This document shows positions 22,818 to 31,822 of a DNA stretch of 64,000 nt, piece after piece. The notes below the pieces were generated by a model. It ran no database searches and was not told the origin of the DNA. It was given only the letters and a program-made list of their open reading frames with translations. Source of the stretch: Vicinamibacterales bacterium (lineage in GTDB: Bacteria > Acidobacteriota > Vicinamibacteria > Vicinamibacterales > UBA8438); NCBI GenBank assembly GCA_958296065.1, contig CATQHX010000027.1:1-64000 (forward strand), written 5' to 3'. Positions within the stretch are counted from its first letter, which is position 1; every line of letters begins with the position of its first letter. The translations under genes and the position numbers were made by a program.

Positions 22818-23950
22818 TGCCCGCTGCCGGCGCTGTCGGTCTCTACGTTCATGTGCCGTTCTGCTCCGCAATCTGCAGCTACTGCAATTTCAATCGCGGC
22901 TTGCTGGACGAGGACCTCAAGCGGCGTTACGTGGCCGCAGTGGAGCGCGAGATCGAGCGCAGCGCGGACGGGTGCCGGGTCGATTCGATCTTTTTCGGCG
23001 GCGGAACACCGTCGCTGCTCGCGGTCGAGGAGGTGGCGCGGATCCTGGACGCCTGCCGCGCGGCCTTCGACGTCGCGCCCGACACCGAAACGACGTTCGA
23101 GATGAACCCCGAATCGTGCGGCCGCTCCTACGTGTCCGCACTGCGGGACGTGGGGATCAACCGCATCAGCCTCGGGGTGCAGTCCTTCGACGACGAGGAG
23201 CTCGCCCGCCTGGGCCGGGTGCATACGGCCGCGCAGGCCCGCGCGGCGTTCGTCGCGATCCGCGGCGCCGGCTGCGACAACGTGAGCCTGGACCTGATGT
23301 TGTGGCTGCCGGCGCAGAGCCGTGCGGCGTGCGCGGCGTCGGTGGAAGCCCTGCTGGCGCTCGCTCCCGACCACGCTTCCCTGTACATGCTGGAGCTCTA
23401 TCCGAACGCCCCGTTGCAGGAGGAGGCGGCGCGTCGCGGCTGGTCGCAGGTACCCGACGAGGACGCCGCCGCCATGTATCTCGATGCCCTTTCCATGACC
23501 GACGCGGCCGGCTACCGGCAATACGAGATCTCGAACGTCGCCCGGCCGGGCAGGCTCTCGCGGCACAACCTGAAGTACTGGCGGGACGGCGAGTGGCTCG
23601 GCTTCGGGTGCGGGGCCCATTCCACGCGGGGCGGTTCTCGCTGGAAGAACGTGTCGGAGACGGCGCGTTACGTGGATGCTGTCGAACGGGAGGCACCGGT
23701 GGCGGAGTCCCACCGGCGCCTGTCGATGGACGAGCGACTCGGGGATGCGCTCATCACGGGCCTGCGGCTCGTCGAGGGCATTCGGCTGGCGCCGATCGAG
23801 GAGCGCTACGGGATGGACTTGCGGGCGCGGTACGGAGCGGAGGTGCGCAAGTTCGTGGACGCGGGGTGGATGGTCGATGCCGGCGACAGGTGGCGCCTGA
23901 CCCGAACCGGCATGCTGGTGTCGAACGATGTTCTCGGTACTTTCGTCTAG
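22817..23950 (+). CDS. hemW: HemW-like radical SAM protein (heme chaperone family)
   Basis: A 377-residue radical SAM protein of the HemN/HemW family. The cluster motif is CSAICSYCNF (CxxxCxxC followed by N-F rather than the extra Cys of true HemN), the HemW pattern. GGGTPS, EMNPES and ISLGVQSFDD follow in family order, then the HemN C-terminal domain. HemW is thought to insert heme into respiratory enzymes rather than oxidise coproporphyrinogen. The ATG at 22817 overlaps the previous stop (TGATG). Confidence 0.9.
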   Translation: MPAAGAVGLYVHVPFCSAICSYCNFNRGLLDEDLKRRYVAAVEREIERSADGCRVDSIFFGGGTPSLLAVEEVARILDACRAAFDVAPDTETTFEMNPESCGRSYVSALRDVGINRISLGVQSFDDEELARLGRVHTAAQARAAFVAIRGAGCDNVSLDLMLWLPAQSRAACAASVEALLALAPDHASLYMLELYPNAPLQEEAARRGWSQVPDEDAAAMYLDALSMTDAAGYRQYEISNVARPGRLSRHNLKYWRDGEWLGFGCGAHSTRGGSRWKNVSETARYVDAVEREAPVAESHRRLSMDERLGDALITGLRLVEGIRLAPIEERYGMDLRARYGAEVRKFVDAGWMVDAGDRWRLTRTGMLVSNDVLGTFV

Positions 23951-24014
23951 CGCGGGCGGTACGGTAAAGTAACCGCTCTTTTCCGGCCACGGGGGATCCA
24001 AGGAGGACACGAAC

Positions 24015-24515
24015 ATGCGTTGGTTTCGCAAGGAGCGGTCGGTGCGGCGGATCTTTCTGGGGGGCGCGTTCGCGGCAACGCTGGCCGTCGGCGTCATGCT
24101 GGGAACGTTGATTCCCTCGCAGCAGGTGGAAGCGCAGCCGCAGGTGAACTTCACCGGCGACGCCGCGGTCATGCTGCACTTCGTCAAGCCGGGGTCGACC
24201 GCGGCCTACGAAGGCGTCATGGCGCGTCTCGGCGAGGCGCTCGCGAAGAGCGAGAACACGGAGACCAACCGGCAGGCGCAGGCCACCGGGTGGAAGGTCT
24301 ACCGGTCCGGCCTCGACATCACCGGTCAGGGCAACGTGATGTATGCCTGGATCATCGACCCGGTCATGGGCGGCGCGAACTACGCGGCGTCGACGATCAT
24401 GAACGAGGTGTTCCCGGGCGAGATTCAGCAGCTCTACGAGAGCTACAACGGCTCCTTCACGGACGCCGCGCTCAAGCAGTTGCCGATCAATCTCACGTTG
24501 GTGCAGGACTTCTAG
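24015..24515 (+). CDS. Anchored protein of unknown function, paralogue 1
   Basis: A 166-residue protein with a strong AGGAGG ribosome site 8 nt upstream. A basic N-terminus and membrane/signal segment (IFLGGAFAATLAVGVMLGTL) lead into a ~120-residue exported domain. I do not recognise the family. The core QATGWKVYR ... YAWIIDPVMGGANY ... FPGEIQQLYESYN is shared with the gene at 24770 (QAAGWTMYR ... YVWLLDPVVTNANY ... FPDRVQQLYETFN), so they are diverged duplicates. A weak -10 (TAAAGT, 23965-23970) precedes it, and an intrinsic terminator follows. Confidence 0.8.
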   Translation: MRWFRKERSVRRIFLGGAFAATLAVGVMLGTLIPSQQVEAQPQVNFTGDAAVMLHFVKPGSTAAYEGVMARLGEALAKSENTETNRQAQATGWKVYRSGLDITGQGNVMYAWIIDPVMGGANYAASTIMNEVFPGEIQQLYESYNGSFTDAALKQLPINLTLVQDF

Positions 24516-24592
24516 AGCACGGTTCCATCGCTGGAGGAGGCGGCCCCGCCGCCTTCCTCGACGAGTCCCGAGGAGTGTCTTGGTGCTCGGTT

Positions 24593-24623
24593 GCGGCCGG
24601 GTCGTGGGGCCCGGCCGCTTTCT
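24593..24623 (+). terminator. Rho-independent terminator
   Basis: A perfect 9-bp GC stem, GCGGCCGGG (24593-24601) and CCCGGCCGC (24610-24618), with an 8-nt loop is followed by TTTCT. It ends the transcript of the gene at 24015. A second, bulged GC hairpin lies just upstream (about 24533-24560). Confidence 0.85.
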
Positions 24624-24711
24624 GTATGCGGGGCGGCGTATCCCGCTTCCGATTCTGCCGTTCGTATGCGCAGATCTCGATGGACAATCCGTACGGCAGG
24701 GCTTTCCGGTT

Positions 24712-24732
24712 GCCGAACCGCCTCGGTTCGGC
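24712..24732 (+). repeat. Perfect 9-bp hairpin upstream of the second paralogue
   Basis: GCCGAACCG (24712-24720), loop CCT, CGGTTCGGC (24724-24732). No T-run follows. It lies 38 nt before the ATG at 24770 and would fold in its leader if transcription starts upstream. Confidence 0.6.
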
Positions 24733-24769
24733 GGCCGGCGGCGGTAGCGCTGCTCCGAGGGGTAGGGTG

Positions 24770-25417
24770 ATGTGGTCGATGAACACCGGCTGGTCGGGCC
24801 GGCATGGATCAGGCGTCGTGTTGCCGATTGCCGCTGCGATGCTCGTGGGCGTGGCAGTCGGCATGGCATTGCCTCGGCCCTTCGAGTCGGTTCGCGCGGC
24901 GCAACCGCCGGCCGGTGCGCAGCAGGCGGACCCCGCGCCACTGCCGTTTCCGGGAGCGCAGCCGCCGTCTCCGGAAGGGAACGCGCCCGACGATGACGCC
25001 GCCCCGGCGGGGGAGGCAGGGACGGAGGCGGCGCCGCCGCCGATTGCGACGCGCACGTTCGAGGCGCCTGCCGCCATGGTCATGAGCTTCGTCGGGACCG
25101 CCGGCACGAGCGACTTCGAGCAGATCACCCAACAGCTCGTCCAGTCCATGGCCGCCAGCGAGGACCCGGATCGGCAAGGGCAGGCGGCGGGCTGGACGAT
25201 GTACCGCGTGCGCGAGCCTGGTCCCAACAACAACGCGGTCTATGTCTGGCTCCTCGATCCGGTGGTCACGAATGCCAACTACGCGGTGCCGCAGCTTCTG
25301 AACGAGGCGTTCCCCGACCGGGTGCAACAGCTCTACGAGACCTTCAACCAGTCGTTCGGGCTCGGTCAGGTGCTGCTCAATCTCGATCCCGTCGTGCTGG
25401 TCCCGGAAGCGCCCTGA
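24770..25417 (+). CDS. Anchored protein of unknown function, paralogue 2
   Basis: A 215-residue protein, ATG at 24770 with GAGGGG 7 nt upstream (a second Met is at 24779). One membrane anchor (VVLPIAAAMLVGVAVGMAL) is followed by a ~65-residue Pro/Ala/Asp-rich spacer and a ~115-residue domain homologous to the protein at 24015-24515. Compared with paralogue 1 it has gained the long spacer. The function is unknown; the domain's size and the Trp/Tyr-rich strand pattern could suit a small alpha/beta barrel, but that is a guess. Confidence 0.78.
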   Translation: MWSMNTGWSGRHGSGVVLPIAAAMLVGVAVGMALPRPFESVRAAQPPAGAQQADPAPLPFPGAQPPSPEGNAPDDDAAPAGEAGTEAAPPPIATRTFEAPAAMVMSFVGTAGTSDFEQITQQLVQSMAASEDPDRQGQAAGWTMYRVREPGPNNNAVYVWLLDPVVTNANYAVPQLLNEAFPDRVQQLYETFNQSFGLGQVLLNLDPVVLVPEAP

Positions 25418-25478
25418 GCCTTCCGTCCGTCGCCGATTCGCCCGCCGGTCGCGGTCCGGCAACCTTCCCCGAGCTGCG

Positions 25479-25979
25479 TCAGAAGGCCACGTTGAATCCC
25501 GCGTAGGCCCGTCGCACGCGGCGCTGGAGGGCACTGCCACGCAGCGCAAGCAGGCGGTAGTCGAGCCGGAGGCGGAACGGTCCGGCCAGACGCAGGTAGA
25601 TGCCGCCGCCGCCGCTCGCCGCCAGGTCGGATCGGGTGTGCTCGGCGAGTCCTTCCCGGTACACCCCGGCGCCCACGGAGCCGTAGACCTGGAATCTGCG
25701 GTCGCTCCGCAATGGCGTGCCGACCAGCAGGTTGAAGAGGCCGGTTCTCAGAGCGGGTTTTCCCGCGACTCGATCCGCGGGCGTGCTGCCGTACTCGAAC
25801 TCGACGCCGACCGGCTGCAGCGACAGGCCGAGAGCGGCCCCGAGGGTCGTGCGAGGGGGCGTCGGGATGCCGCCGGCGAAGACGGTCATGTCCGCGAACG
25901 CCCGGTCCGCGGCGGCTCCCGGGAGGATCGCCAGCAGAGCCACGGTCACAACGCGTCCGGTCCCGGTCCAACCGCCCAT
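25479..25979 (-). CDS. Small outer-membrane beta-barrel protein
   Basis: A 166-residue protein with an N-terminal signal peptide ([20 protein letters not shown]). Alternating hydrophobic/polar strands with Gly turns ([31 protein letters not shown]) end in YAGFNVAF, the terminal Phe expected of a BamA substrate. An eight-stranded OmpA-like barrel is the best guess; the ligand or role cannot be seen. It is transcribed away from the acyl-CoA dehydrogenase gene across a 61-bp gap. Confidence 0.7.
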   Translation of the reverse strand: MGGWTGTGRVVTVALLAILPGAAADRAFADMTVFAGGIPTPPRTTLGAALGLSLQPVGVEFEYGSTPADRVAGKPALRTGLFNLLVGTPLRSDRRFQVYGSVGAGVYREGLAEHTRSDLAASGGGGIYLRLAGPFRLRLDYRLLALRGSALQRRVRRAYAGFNVAF

Positions 25980-26040
25980 CGCGCTTCATTATCGACGCTG
26001 GGGAGCCGTCCGTGTGCTGCGTGATAGAGTCTCGACGCCA

Positions 26041-27180
26041 ATGGACTTCCGTCCCACAGAAGCCGAGGAGGTGACACGGCGGGCGGTGCGCGAGTTCGCC
26101 GAGCGGGAGATCGCGCCGCACGTCATGGAGTGGGACGAGGCGCAGGCGTTTCCGGACGCTCTGCTGGAGCAGCTCGCGGAGCTGGGGCTGCTCGGCATCC
26201 AGTTCCCGACCCGCTACGGAGGCGCCGGACTCTCCGCGGTGGAGTACTGCATCTGCATCGAGGAGCTCGCACGCGTCGATCCGACCATCGCCCTCACCGT
26301 GGCGGCGCACAACGGACTGGGCGCGGCACATATTGCGATGTTCGGTTCCGAGGCACAGAAGCGGCGCTGGCTGGTGCCGCTGGCGCGGGGCGAGTTCCTG
26401 GGGGCCTGGGCGCTCACCGAGCCCGATGCCGGGAGCGACGCCGGCAGTCTCCGGACTCGCGCGCGCCGCGACGGCGACGGCTGGGTCCTGGACGGCACGA
26501 AGACGTTCACGACCCACGCGGGTCTCGCGGGCGTGACCGTCGTGATGGCGGTAACCGACCCTGCGGCGCGGCGCCACGGGATCTCCGCGTTCATCGTCGA
26601 GCGCGGTGCGTCCGGGCTGTCGGCGGGCCGCAAGGAGAACAAGCTCGGCATGCGGGCGAGCACGACCGCGGATACGCGTCTGGACGGCTGCCGGGTGCCG
26701 GCGGATCACCTGCTGGGCCGCGCCGGAAGCGGCTTCATCGACGCCATGGCGGTGCTCGACGCCGGCCGCATCGGCATCGCCGCTCTCGCCGTGGGTCTGG
26801 CTCAGGGAGCGTTCGATGCGGCTCGGCGCCACGCCGCGGCGCGGCGACAGTTCGGCCGACCGCTGGCGAGCTTCCAGGCGATTCAGTGGAAGCTGGCCGA
26901 CATGGCCGTGGGAATCGACGCGGCGCGGCTCCTGACGTACCGCGCGGCGTACCTGAAGGACAGGGGCCGGCCGACGACGCGCGAGTCGTCGATGGCCAAG
27001 CTGTACGCCAGCGAGGTGGCGGTCCGGGCGGCCGGCGAGTGCGTGCAGATCCATGGCGGGTATGGCTTCGTGAAGGACTACCCGGCCGAGAAGCTGTACC
27101 GCGACGTCAAGTTGCTGACCATCGGCGAGGGCACGAGCGAGATCCAGCGGTTGGTGATCGCCCGGCAGTACCTCGGCTGA
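26041..27180 (+). CDS. Acyl-CoA dehydrogenase
   Basis: FAD flavoenzyme, 379 residues, which oxidises short or branched acyl-CoA to enoyl-CoA and passes electrons to ETF (etfB is at 63232). Motifs seen: [17 protein letters not shown] (FAD site), [35 protein letters not shown] and [18 protein letters not shown], whose Glu is the catalytic base position of the SCAD-type enzymes. The ATG at 26041 fits the family N-terminus ([10 protein letters not shown]). It precedes meaB by 22 nt, pointing to branched-chain or propionyl-CoA catabolism. Confidence 0.93.
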   Translation: MDFRPTEAEEVTRRAVREFAEREIAPHVMEWDEAQAFPDALLEQLAELGLLGIQFPTRYGGAGLSAVEYCICIEELARVDPTIALTVAAHNGLGAAHIAMFGSEAQKRRWLVPLARGEFLGAWALTEPDAGSDAGSLRTRARRDGDGWVLDGTKTFTTHAGLAGVTVVMAVTDPAARRHGISAFIVERGASGLSAGRKENKLGMRASTTADTRLDGCRVPADHLLGRAGSGFIDAMAVLDAGRIGIAALAVGLAQGAFDAARRHAAARRQFGRPLASFQAIQWKLADMAVGIDAARLLTYRAAYLKDRGRPTTRESSMAKLYASEVAVRAAGECVQIHGGYGFVKDYPAEKLYRDVKLLTIGEGTSEIQRLVIARQYLG

Positions 27181-27202
27181 CGCTTGTCGAGAGCTCTGCG
27201 TG

Positions 27203-28138
27203 ATGGACCTGGCGGACCGTGTGCTGGCGGGCGACGTTCGGGCCGTTGCGCGTGCGATTTCCGTCGTGGAACGGGAGGACGCCGAGTCGGCCGGGTTGAT
27301 CGCCCGGCTGTTCGCCCGAACCGGGCGCGCGCTGGTGGTGGGCCTGACCGGGGCGCCGGGAGTCGGCAAGAGCACGCTGGTCGACCGCCTTACGGGCGCT
27401 TTTCGGCGGGAGCGGCTGAGGGTGGGGGTGCTGGCCGTCGATCCGACCAGCCCGTTCAGCGGCGGTGCGATTCTCGGCGATCGCATCCGGATGCAGGGCC
27501 ACGCGGCCGACGACGGCGTCTTCGTGCGCAGCATGGCCACGCGCGGGCAGCTCGGCGGGCTGTCGCGGGCGACCGACGATGCGCGGATCATCCTGGACGC
27601 GGCGGGGACCGACGTCGTGCTGATCGAGACCGTCGGCGTCGGCCAGGGAGAAATCGACGTCAGCCGCACCGCCGACGTGTCCGTCGTGGTCATGGCTCCC
27701 GGGGGCGGTGACGACGTGCAGGCGATCAAGGCGGGGATCATGGAGATCGCCGACGTGTTCGTGGTGAACAAGGCGGACCGTGACGGGGCCGACCGCGCGG
27801 TTGCGGAGATCGAAGGGATGCTCTCGTTGCGGGAGCGCAGTGCGGGCGAGTGGCGCCCGCCGGTGGTCAAGGCCTGTGCCGCAACCGGGGACGGTGTCGC
27901 CGCCGTCGTCGCGGCGGTGCGGCACTTCGCCGAGCGGGGCCTCGTCGCCGAGGATCGCGCGCGTCGCCGGGCGCGTACCCGGCTGGAGTCGATCCTGGTC
28001 GGTCGGCTCGTCGAACGCATCGGTGCGGAGCGCGGCCTCGAACAAGCGGTTGAAGCCATCGTTTCCCGCGAGGTCGATCCGTACACGGCGGCCCGGCAGC
28101 TCGTGCGTGGATTCGTGCAGGAGGCGTCAGACCCATGA
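27203..28138 (+). CDS. meaB: MeaB/ArgK-type G3E GTPase for methylmalonyl-CoA mutase
   Basis: GTPase chaperone that protects and reloads adenosylcobalamin in methylmalonyl-CoA mutase. 311 residues with Walker A GAPGVGKSTL, the switch region DPTSPFSGGAILGDRIRM, base 2 ETVGVGQGEI and NKAD for guanine specificity. A GTG at 27200 directly precedes the ATG at 27203; either could serve. The stop overlaps the epimerase start (ATGA). The mutase itself is not in the window. Confidence 0.95.
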   Translation: MDLADRVLAGDVRAVARAISVVEREDAESAGLIARLFARTGRALVVGLTGAPGVGKSTLVDRLTGAFRRERLRVGVLAVDPTSPFSGGAILGDRIRMQGHAADDGVFVRSMATRGQLGGLSRATDDARIILDAAGTDVVLIETVGVGQGEIDVSRTADVSVVVMAPGGGDDVQAIKAGIMEIADVFVVNKADRDGADRAVAEIEGMLSLRERSAGEWRPPVVKACAATGDGVAAVVAAVRHFAERGLVAEDRARRRARTRLESILVGRLVERIGAERGLEQAVEAIVSREVDPYTAARQLVRGFVQEASDP

Positions 28139-28563
28139 AAGCGGTGCTGGACCACATCGGGATCGCGGTGGACGACCTGGCCGCCGCGCTCGCGTTCTAT
28201 ACCGACGCTCTCGGTCTCGAAGTCGACGCCACGGAGGAAGTTCCGTCGCAGGGGGTGCGCGCGCACTTCGTGCGAGTCGGGTCCGCCTCCCTGGAGCTGC
28301 TCGAAGCGACGACGGAGGAATCGCCCATCCGGCGCTTCGTATCTCGTCGCGGCGCAGGCATACATCACATCACGCTACGGGTCGACGACCTCGCCGCGAC
28401 CCTTGCGCGCCTGAAGGCGCAGGGGGTCAGGCTGGTCGACGAGGCGCCGCGCGAGGGAGCGGAGGGAGCGCTGGTCGCGTTCGTGCATCCCGCGAGCGCG
28501 CACGGTGTTCTAGTTGAACTCAAGCAGGAGAGGAGCGCCAGCCGAGGGCATCATGCACGCTGA
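28135..28563 (+). CDS. mce: Methylmalonyl-CoA epimerase
   Basis: A glyoxalase-fold metalloenzyme of 142 residues that interconverts the two epimers of methylmalonyl-CoA. It has the two betaalphabetabetabeta modules: LDHIGIAVDDLAAALAFYTD with the first metal His, then AGIHHITLRVDDL, and VLVELKQE with the C-terminal Glu ligand. Coupling with meaB at the four-base overlap supports the methylmalonyl-CoA assignment over other glyoxalase-fold enzymes. The 3' end overlaps mtnP by 11 nt. Confidence 0.94.
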   Translation: MKAVLDHIGIAVDDLAAALAFYTDALGLEVDATEEVPSQGVRAHFVRVGSASLELLEATTEESPIRRFVSRRGAGIHHITLRVDDLAATLARLKAQGVRLVDEAPREGAEGALVAFVHPASAHGVLVELKQERSASRGHHAR

Positions 28564-29425
28564 CGAACGCATTCGTATCGGCATCATCGGCGGGAGCGGC
28601 CTGTACGACATGGCCGATCTCGCGGACCGCGAGCAACGCGAGATTGCGACGCCGTTCGGCGCGCCGTCCGCGCCCTATGTGATCGGCACCCTCGCCGGTC
28701 GGCGGGTCGCGTTCCTGGCCCGCCACGGAGTCGGGCACCGGATCCTCCCGTCGGAGCTCAACTTCCGGGCGAACGTGTACGGGATGAAGACGCTCGGTGT
28801 CGAGTGGCTCGTGTCCGCGAGCGCCGTCGGGAGCCTGCAGGAGCGGTATCGGCCGCAGGACATCGTCATTCCCGATCAGTTCTTCGACCGCACGCGGGGG
28901 CGTATCGGCACGTTCTTCGGGCGCGGCCTCGCCGCGCACGTCTCGCTCGCGCACCCGGTCTGCGCGGCCCTGGGGAGGCTCGCCGGTGACGCGGCGAGCC
29001 GTGTCGGCGCGACCGTGCACCGTGGCGGCACCTATCTCTGCATGGAGGGGCCGCAGTTCTCGACCCTGGCCGAGTCGCGTCTGTACCGCTCGTGGAACAT
29101 GGACGTGATCGGCATGACCAACCTGCAGGAGGCGAAGCTGGCGCGCGAGGCCGAGATCTGCTTCGCGACCCTCGCTCTGGTGACCGACTACGACTGCTGG
29201 CATCCCGACCACGATCAGGTCACCGTCGAGATGGTCATCGAGACGCTGCAGGCGAACGCGGTAACGGCACAAGGGACGATCGCCGAGCTGGTGTCGGATC
29301 TGCCCATCGAGCGGGAGTGCGAGTGCGGCAACGCGCTGGCGACGGCAATCATCACGCGCCCCGAGGCGGTCCCCCCGCAGATCCGCGGAGAGCTGGCACC
29401 CATCATCGGCAGGTACTTGTCATGA
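28553..29425 (+). CDS. mtnP: S-methyl-5'-thioadenosine phosphorylase
   Basis: A 290-residue PNP-family phosphorylase cleaving methylthioadenosine to adenine and methylthioribose-1-phosphate in methionine salvage. Seen: IGIIGGSGLYDM, FLARHGVGHRILPSELNFRA, CMEGPQFSTLAESRLYRSW and GMTNLQEAKLAREAEICF. The start at 28553 overlaps mce. The stop overlaps the next kinase gene (ATGA at 29422). Acting on a related nucleoside such as futalosine is conceivable in a menaquinone-futalosine organism, but nothing here shows it. Confidence 0.92.
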   Translation: MHADERIRIGIIGGSGLYDMADLADREQREIATPFGAPSAPYVIGTLAGRRVAFLARHGVGHRILPSELNFRANVYGMKTLGVEWLVSASAVGSLQERYRPQDIVIPDQFFDRTRGRIGTFFGRGLAAHVSLAHPVCAALGRLAGDAASRVGATVHRGGTYLCMEGPQFSTLAESRLYRSWNMDVIGMTNLQEAKLAREAEICFATLALVTDYDCWHPDHDQVTVEMVIETLQANAVTAQGTIAELVSDLPIERECECGNALATAIITRPEAVPPQIRGELAPIIGRYLS

Positions 29426-30342
29426 CGCATCCGGTGTTGACGGTCGGCTCGGTTGCTTTCGACTCGATCCGAACGCCATTCGGGGAGGTGTCCCGCGTGG
29501 TGGGCGGGGCTGCGACGTACTTCAGCATCGCGGCGTCGTTCTTCAGCGAGGTGCGGCTGGTCGCAGTCGTCGGGGAGGACTTCGGCGAGCGCCACATGCA
29601 GGTCTTCGGCGACCGGCGCATCGACCTCGAGGGGTTGCAGCGGGTGCCGGGCGACACCTTCCGCTGGAAGGGCGAGTACAAGCTCGACCTCAACGCGCGC
29701 GAGACCATTTACACCCACCTGAACGTCTTTCAGGACTTCTCGCCACGCGTCCCCGAGCGCTTCCGTTCCACGCCGATCGTGTTCCTCGCCAACATCCACC
29801 CGGCACTGCAGATGGAGGTGCTCGACCAGATCGAGGCGCCCCGGTTCGTCGCCCTCGACACGATGAACTACTGGATCGACGGAACGCCCGCGGAGCTCGA
29901 GCGGGTCCTGCAACGGGTCGACGCCGTCGTTATCAACGACGAAGAAGCGCGGCAACTGAGCGGGAAGGCGAACCTCGTGCAGGCGGCGCGCGAGATCCGG
30001 GAGATGGGCCCGGAGCGGGTGGTCATCAAGCGGGGCGAGCACGGCGTGCTGCTGACACGCGGCGACGGTTTCTTCGCCGCACCGGGACTGCCGCTCGAAG
30101 AGGTGTGCGATCCGACCGGCGCCGGCGACACGTTCGCCGGAGGGTTCATCGGATATCTGACCGCGGCCGGCGACCTGTCCGACGACGCGGTAACGCGTGC
30201 GGCCATATGCGGCAGCGCGATGGCGTCGCTGTCGGTCGAGGACTTCGGTCTCAGCCGCTTGCTGAGCCTCACCGACGAGGACATCCGCTCGCGTTTCGAG
30301 GCCTTCCGGCGCCTGACCCACTTCGATGAGCTCGACTACTAG
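29422..30342 (+). CDS. PfkB/ribokinase-family carbohydrate kinase
   Basis: A 306-residue kinase with the GGAATYFSIAASFF N-terminal glycine motif and the C-terminal signature DPTGAGDTFAGGFIGYL, holding the anion-hole GAGD and catalytic Asp. A VVINDEEARQLS segment is typical of the adenosine kinase-like branch. Substrate is not clear; translational coupling to mtnP suggests a sugar or nucleoside from methionine or nucleoside salvage. Its end overlaps the next gene by 17 nt. Confidence 0.85.
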   Translation: MTHPVLTVGSVAFDSIRTPFGEVSRVVGGAATYFSIAASFFSEVRLVAVVGEDFGERHMQVFGDRRIDLEGLQRVPGDTFRWKGEYKLDLNARETIYTHLNVFQDFSPRVPERFRSTPIVFLANIHPALQMEVLDQIEAPRFVALDTMNYWIDGTPAELERVLQRVDAVVINDEEARQLSGKANLVQAAREIREMGPERVVIKRGEHGVLLTRGDGFFAAPGLPLEEVCDPTGAGDTFAGGFIGYLTAAGDLSDDAVTRAAICGSAMASLSVEDFGLSRLLSLTDEDIRSRFEAFRRLTHFDELDY

Positions 30343-30829
30343 CGTTTCGCGCCGCGGAAGACCGCGCTGGCTCGGACGCCGGCCCGCACGACTGCTGCTG
30401 CCGTCGCTCGTCGGAGGCATTCTGCTCTGGAACGCTGCGCTGGCGGCGGCCCCGTATGCGCTGAGTCAGCGTGTCGGCGGTGCCGCACTGGTCGGCGCGA
30501 CCGCCGTCTACGTGGCCGGGAGCTTCATCTGTCACCAGCGCGCGGACCGGTCCTTTCATCCATGGGGGATGAGGCTCCCGGTCTGTGGGCGTTGCGCGGG
30601 GCTGTACGCCGGGGCGCTGCTCGGCCTGCTCGGTGTCGTCTCCTGCGTGCGTGTACGGGCGACGCGCATTCTCCTCCTGGCCTCGGCAGTGCCGACGGGG
30701 GCGACGCTCGTGCTCGAGGTGTTCGGCCTCGGCGATCCCGGAAACGCCGGGCGCGCGACGGCGGCAATCCCGCTCGGTGCGGCGGTCTCCGGGTTCGTAG
30801 CCGATGCGATCCGGGGGAAGGTACACTAG
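30326..30829 (+). CDS. DUF2085 membrane protein
   Basis: A 167-residue integral membrane protein with about four hydrophobic segments and the DUF2085 signature FICHQRADRSFHPWGMRLPV followed by CGRCAGLY. The Cys-His-Gln-Arg and CxxC residues suggest a metal or cofactor site at the membrane face. The function of the family is unknown. It overlaps the kinase gene by 17 nt, so it is co-transcribed. Confidence 0.8.
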   Translation: MSSTTSVSRRGRPRWLGRRPARLLLPSLVGGILLWNAALAAAPYALSQRVGGAALVGATAVYVAGSFICHQRADRSFHPWGMRLPVCGRCAGLYAGALLGLLGVVSCVRVRATRILLLASAVPTGATLVLEVFGLGDPGNAGRATAAIPLGAAVSGFVADAIRGKVH

Positions 30830-30834
30830 AGGAT

Positions 30835-31224
30835 ATGTCCAAACGTCCGCAGGCGGCCGAGCCGGGCCGGGTCGCCGCCATCTGCGCCGTCGCCTGGGCG
30901 TGGCCCGGCGCCGGCCACCTCTGGCTGGGACGCTCGACCAAGGGGATCGTGTTCCTCGCGGCGCTGCCGCTCATGTTCGCGATCGGGCTCGGGCTGGACG
31001 GGGAGTTGTTCGCCATCGATCCCTCACAGCCTCTGGTCGCACTGGCCGGACTGGCCGATCTCGGCATCGGGGTGCCCTATCTGCTCGCACGTGCGCTGGG
31101 AGCGGGCGGCGGCGACGTGGCGGCCGGGACTTACGAGTACGGCAACACGTTTCTCATAGTTTCGGGTCTGCTGAACGCGCTGGTCGTACTGGACGCGTTC
31201 GACATCGCGCAGGGACGAAAATAG
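30835..31224 (+). CDS. Small multi-pass membrane protein with a TM2-like motif
   Basis: A 129-residue protein with about three membrane helices and the sequence WPGAGHLWLGRSTKGIVFL, reminiscent of TM2-domain and DUF6677-type proteins. Start ATG 30835, 5 nt after the previous stop. No function can be assigned. Confidence 0.7.
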   Translation: MSKRPQAAEPGRVAAICAVAWAWPGAGHLWLGRSTKGIVFLAALPLMFAIGLGLDGELFAIDPSQPLVALAGLADLGIGVPYLLARALGAGGGDVAAGTYEYGNTFLIVSGLLNALVVLDAFDIAQGRK

Positions 31225-31229
31225 GCACG

Positions 31230-31403
31230 ATGGCCAGCCACTTCCTCCTGATGGTGCTGTTTGCCGGGTTCGTCTCGCTCGTCTTCGCGGTGCTGATGCG
31301 CGACGAGCCCCGCGAGCAGGTACGCTTCGGGGGCGCGCTGTTCGCCGGATTCGTGCTCGCGGCGACGGTGCTGGCCTGGGTCATGTACCCGTTTCCCCTA
31401 TGA
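31230..31403 (+). CDS. Two-helix small membrane protein (57 residues)
   Basis: Starts at ATG 31230, 5 nt after the previous stop, and its TGA overlaps the ATG of the next gene (ATGA at 31400). It is almost only two membrane helices (HFLLMVLFAGFVSLVFAVLM and FAGFVLAATVLAWVMY) joined by a charged loop (RDEPREQVRFGG). Function unknown; the coupling on both sides makes translation likely. Confidence 0.7.
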   Translation: MASHFLLMVLFAGFVSLVFAVLMRDEPREQVRFGGALFAGFVLAATVLAWVMYPFPL

Positions 31404-31822
31404 CCGTTTCTCCGCTCCGCCGTCCGGCTCTACCGTGGCGCCTGCTGCACGCGTGGGGGCCTGCCGCGGCCCTGATGGCGGTGATCTTCGTCGTCTCGGC
31501 GTCCTCTTCGCCACCCCGGCTGCCGGCTTCGGTTTCCGACGTCACGGCGCACGCCATCGCCTACGCCGTCCTTGCGGTGGCGGTGCTGCGGGCCTTGACC
31601 GGCGCGGACTTTTCGCGGATCACGGGCGGCGGCGTGTTGCTGGCGGTGGTGCTGACGGTTGCCTACGGACTGACGGACGAAATCCATCAGTCGTTCGTCC
31701 CCGGACGGACCCCGGAGTTGCGGGACCTGGCGGCGGATACCGTGGGGGCGGTGGCCGGTGCCGCGCTCGGATGGGCGTGGAGTATAGTTCTTGCCGTTCG
31801 AGCGAGACGCCATGCCGGATGA
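31400..31822 (+). CDS. VanZ-family membrane protein
   Basis: A 140-residue protein with four predicted membrane helices and the VanZ-like motif YGLTDEIHQSFVPGRTPELR then DLAADTVGAVAG. Most family members are of unknown function; VanZ itself gives low-level teicoplanin resistance. Overlaps its upstream neighbour by 4 nt and the enoyl-CoA hydratase by 11 nt. Confidence 0.85.
   Translation: MTVSPLRRPALPWRLLHAWGPAAALMAVIFVVSASSSPPRLPASVSDVTAHAIAYAVLAVAVLRALTGADFSRITGGGVLLAVVLTVAYGLTDEIHQSFVPGRTPELRDLAADTVGAVAGAALGWAWSIVLAVRARRHAG

Noticed and set aside
28553-29425. mtnP as the missing futalosine hydrolase (MqnB)
   Set aside because: Its motifs are those of methylthioadenosine phosphorylase and it is not in the mqn cluster; substrate overlap is only a possibility.
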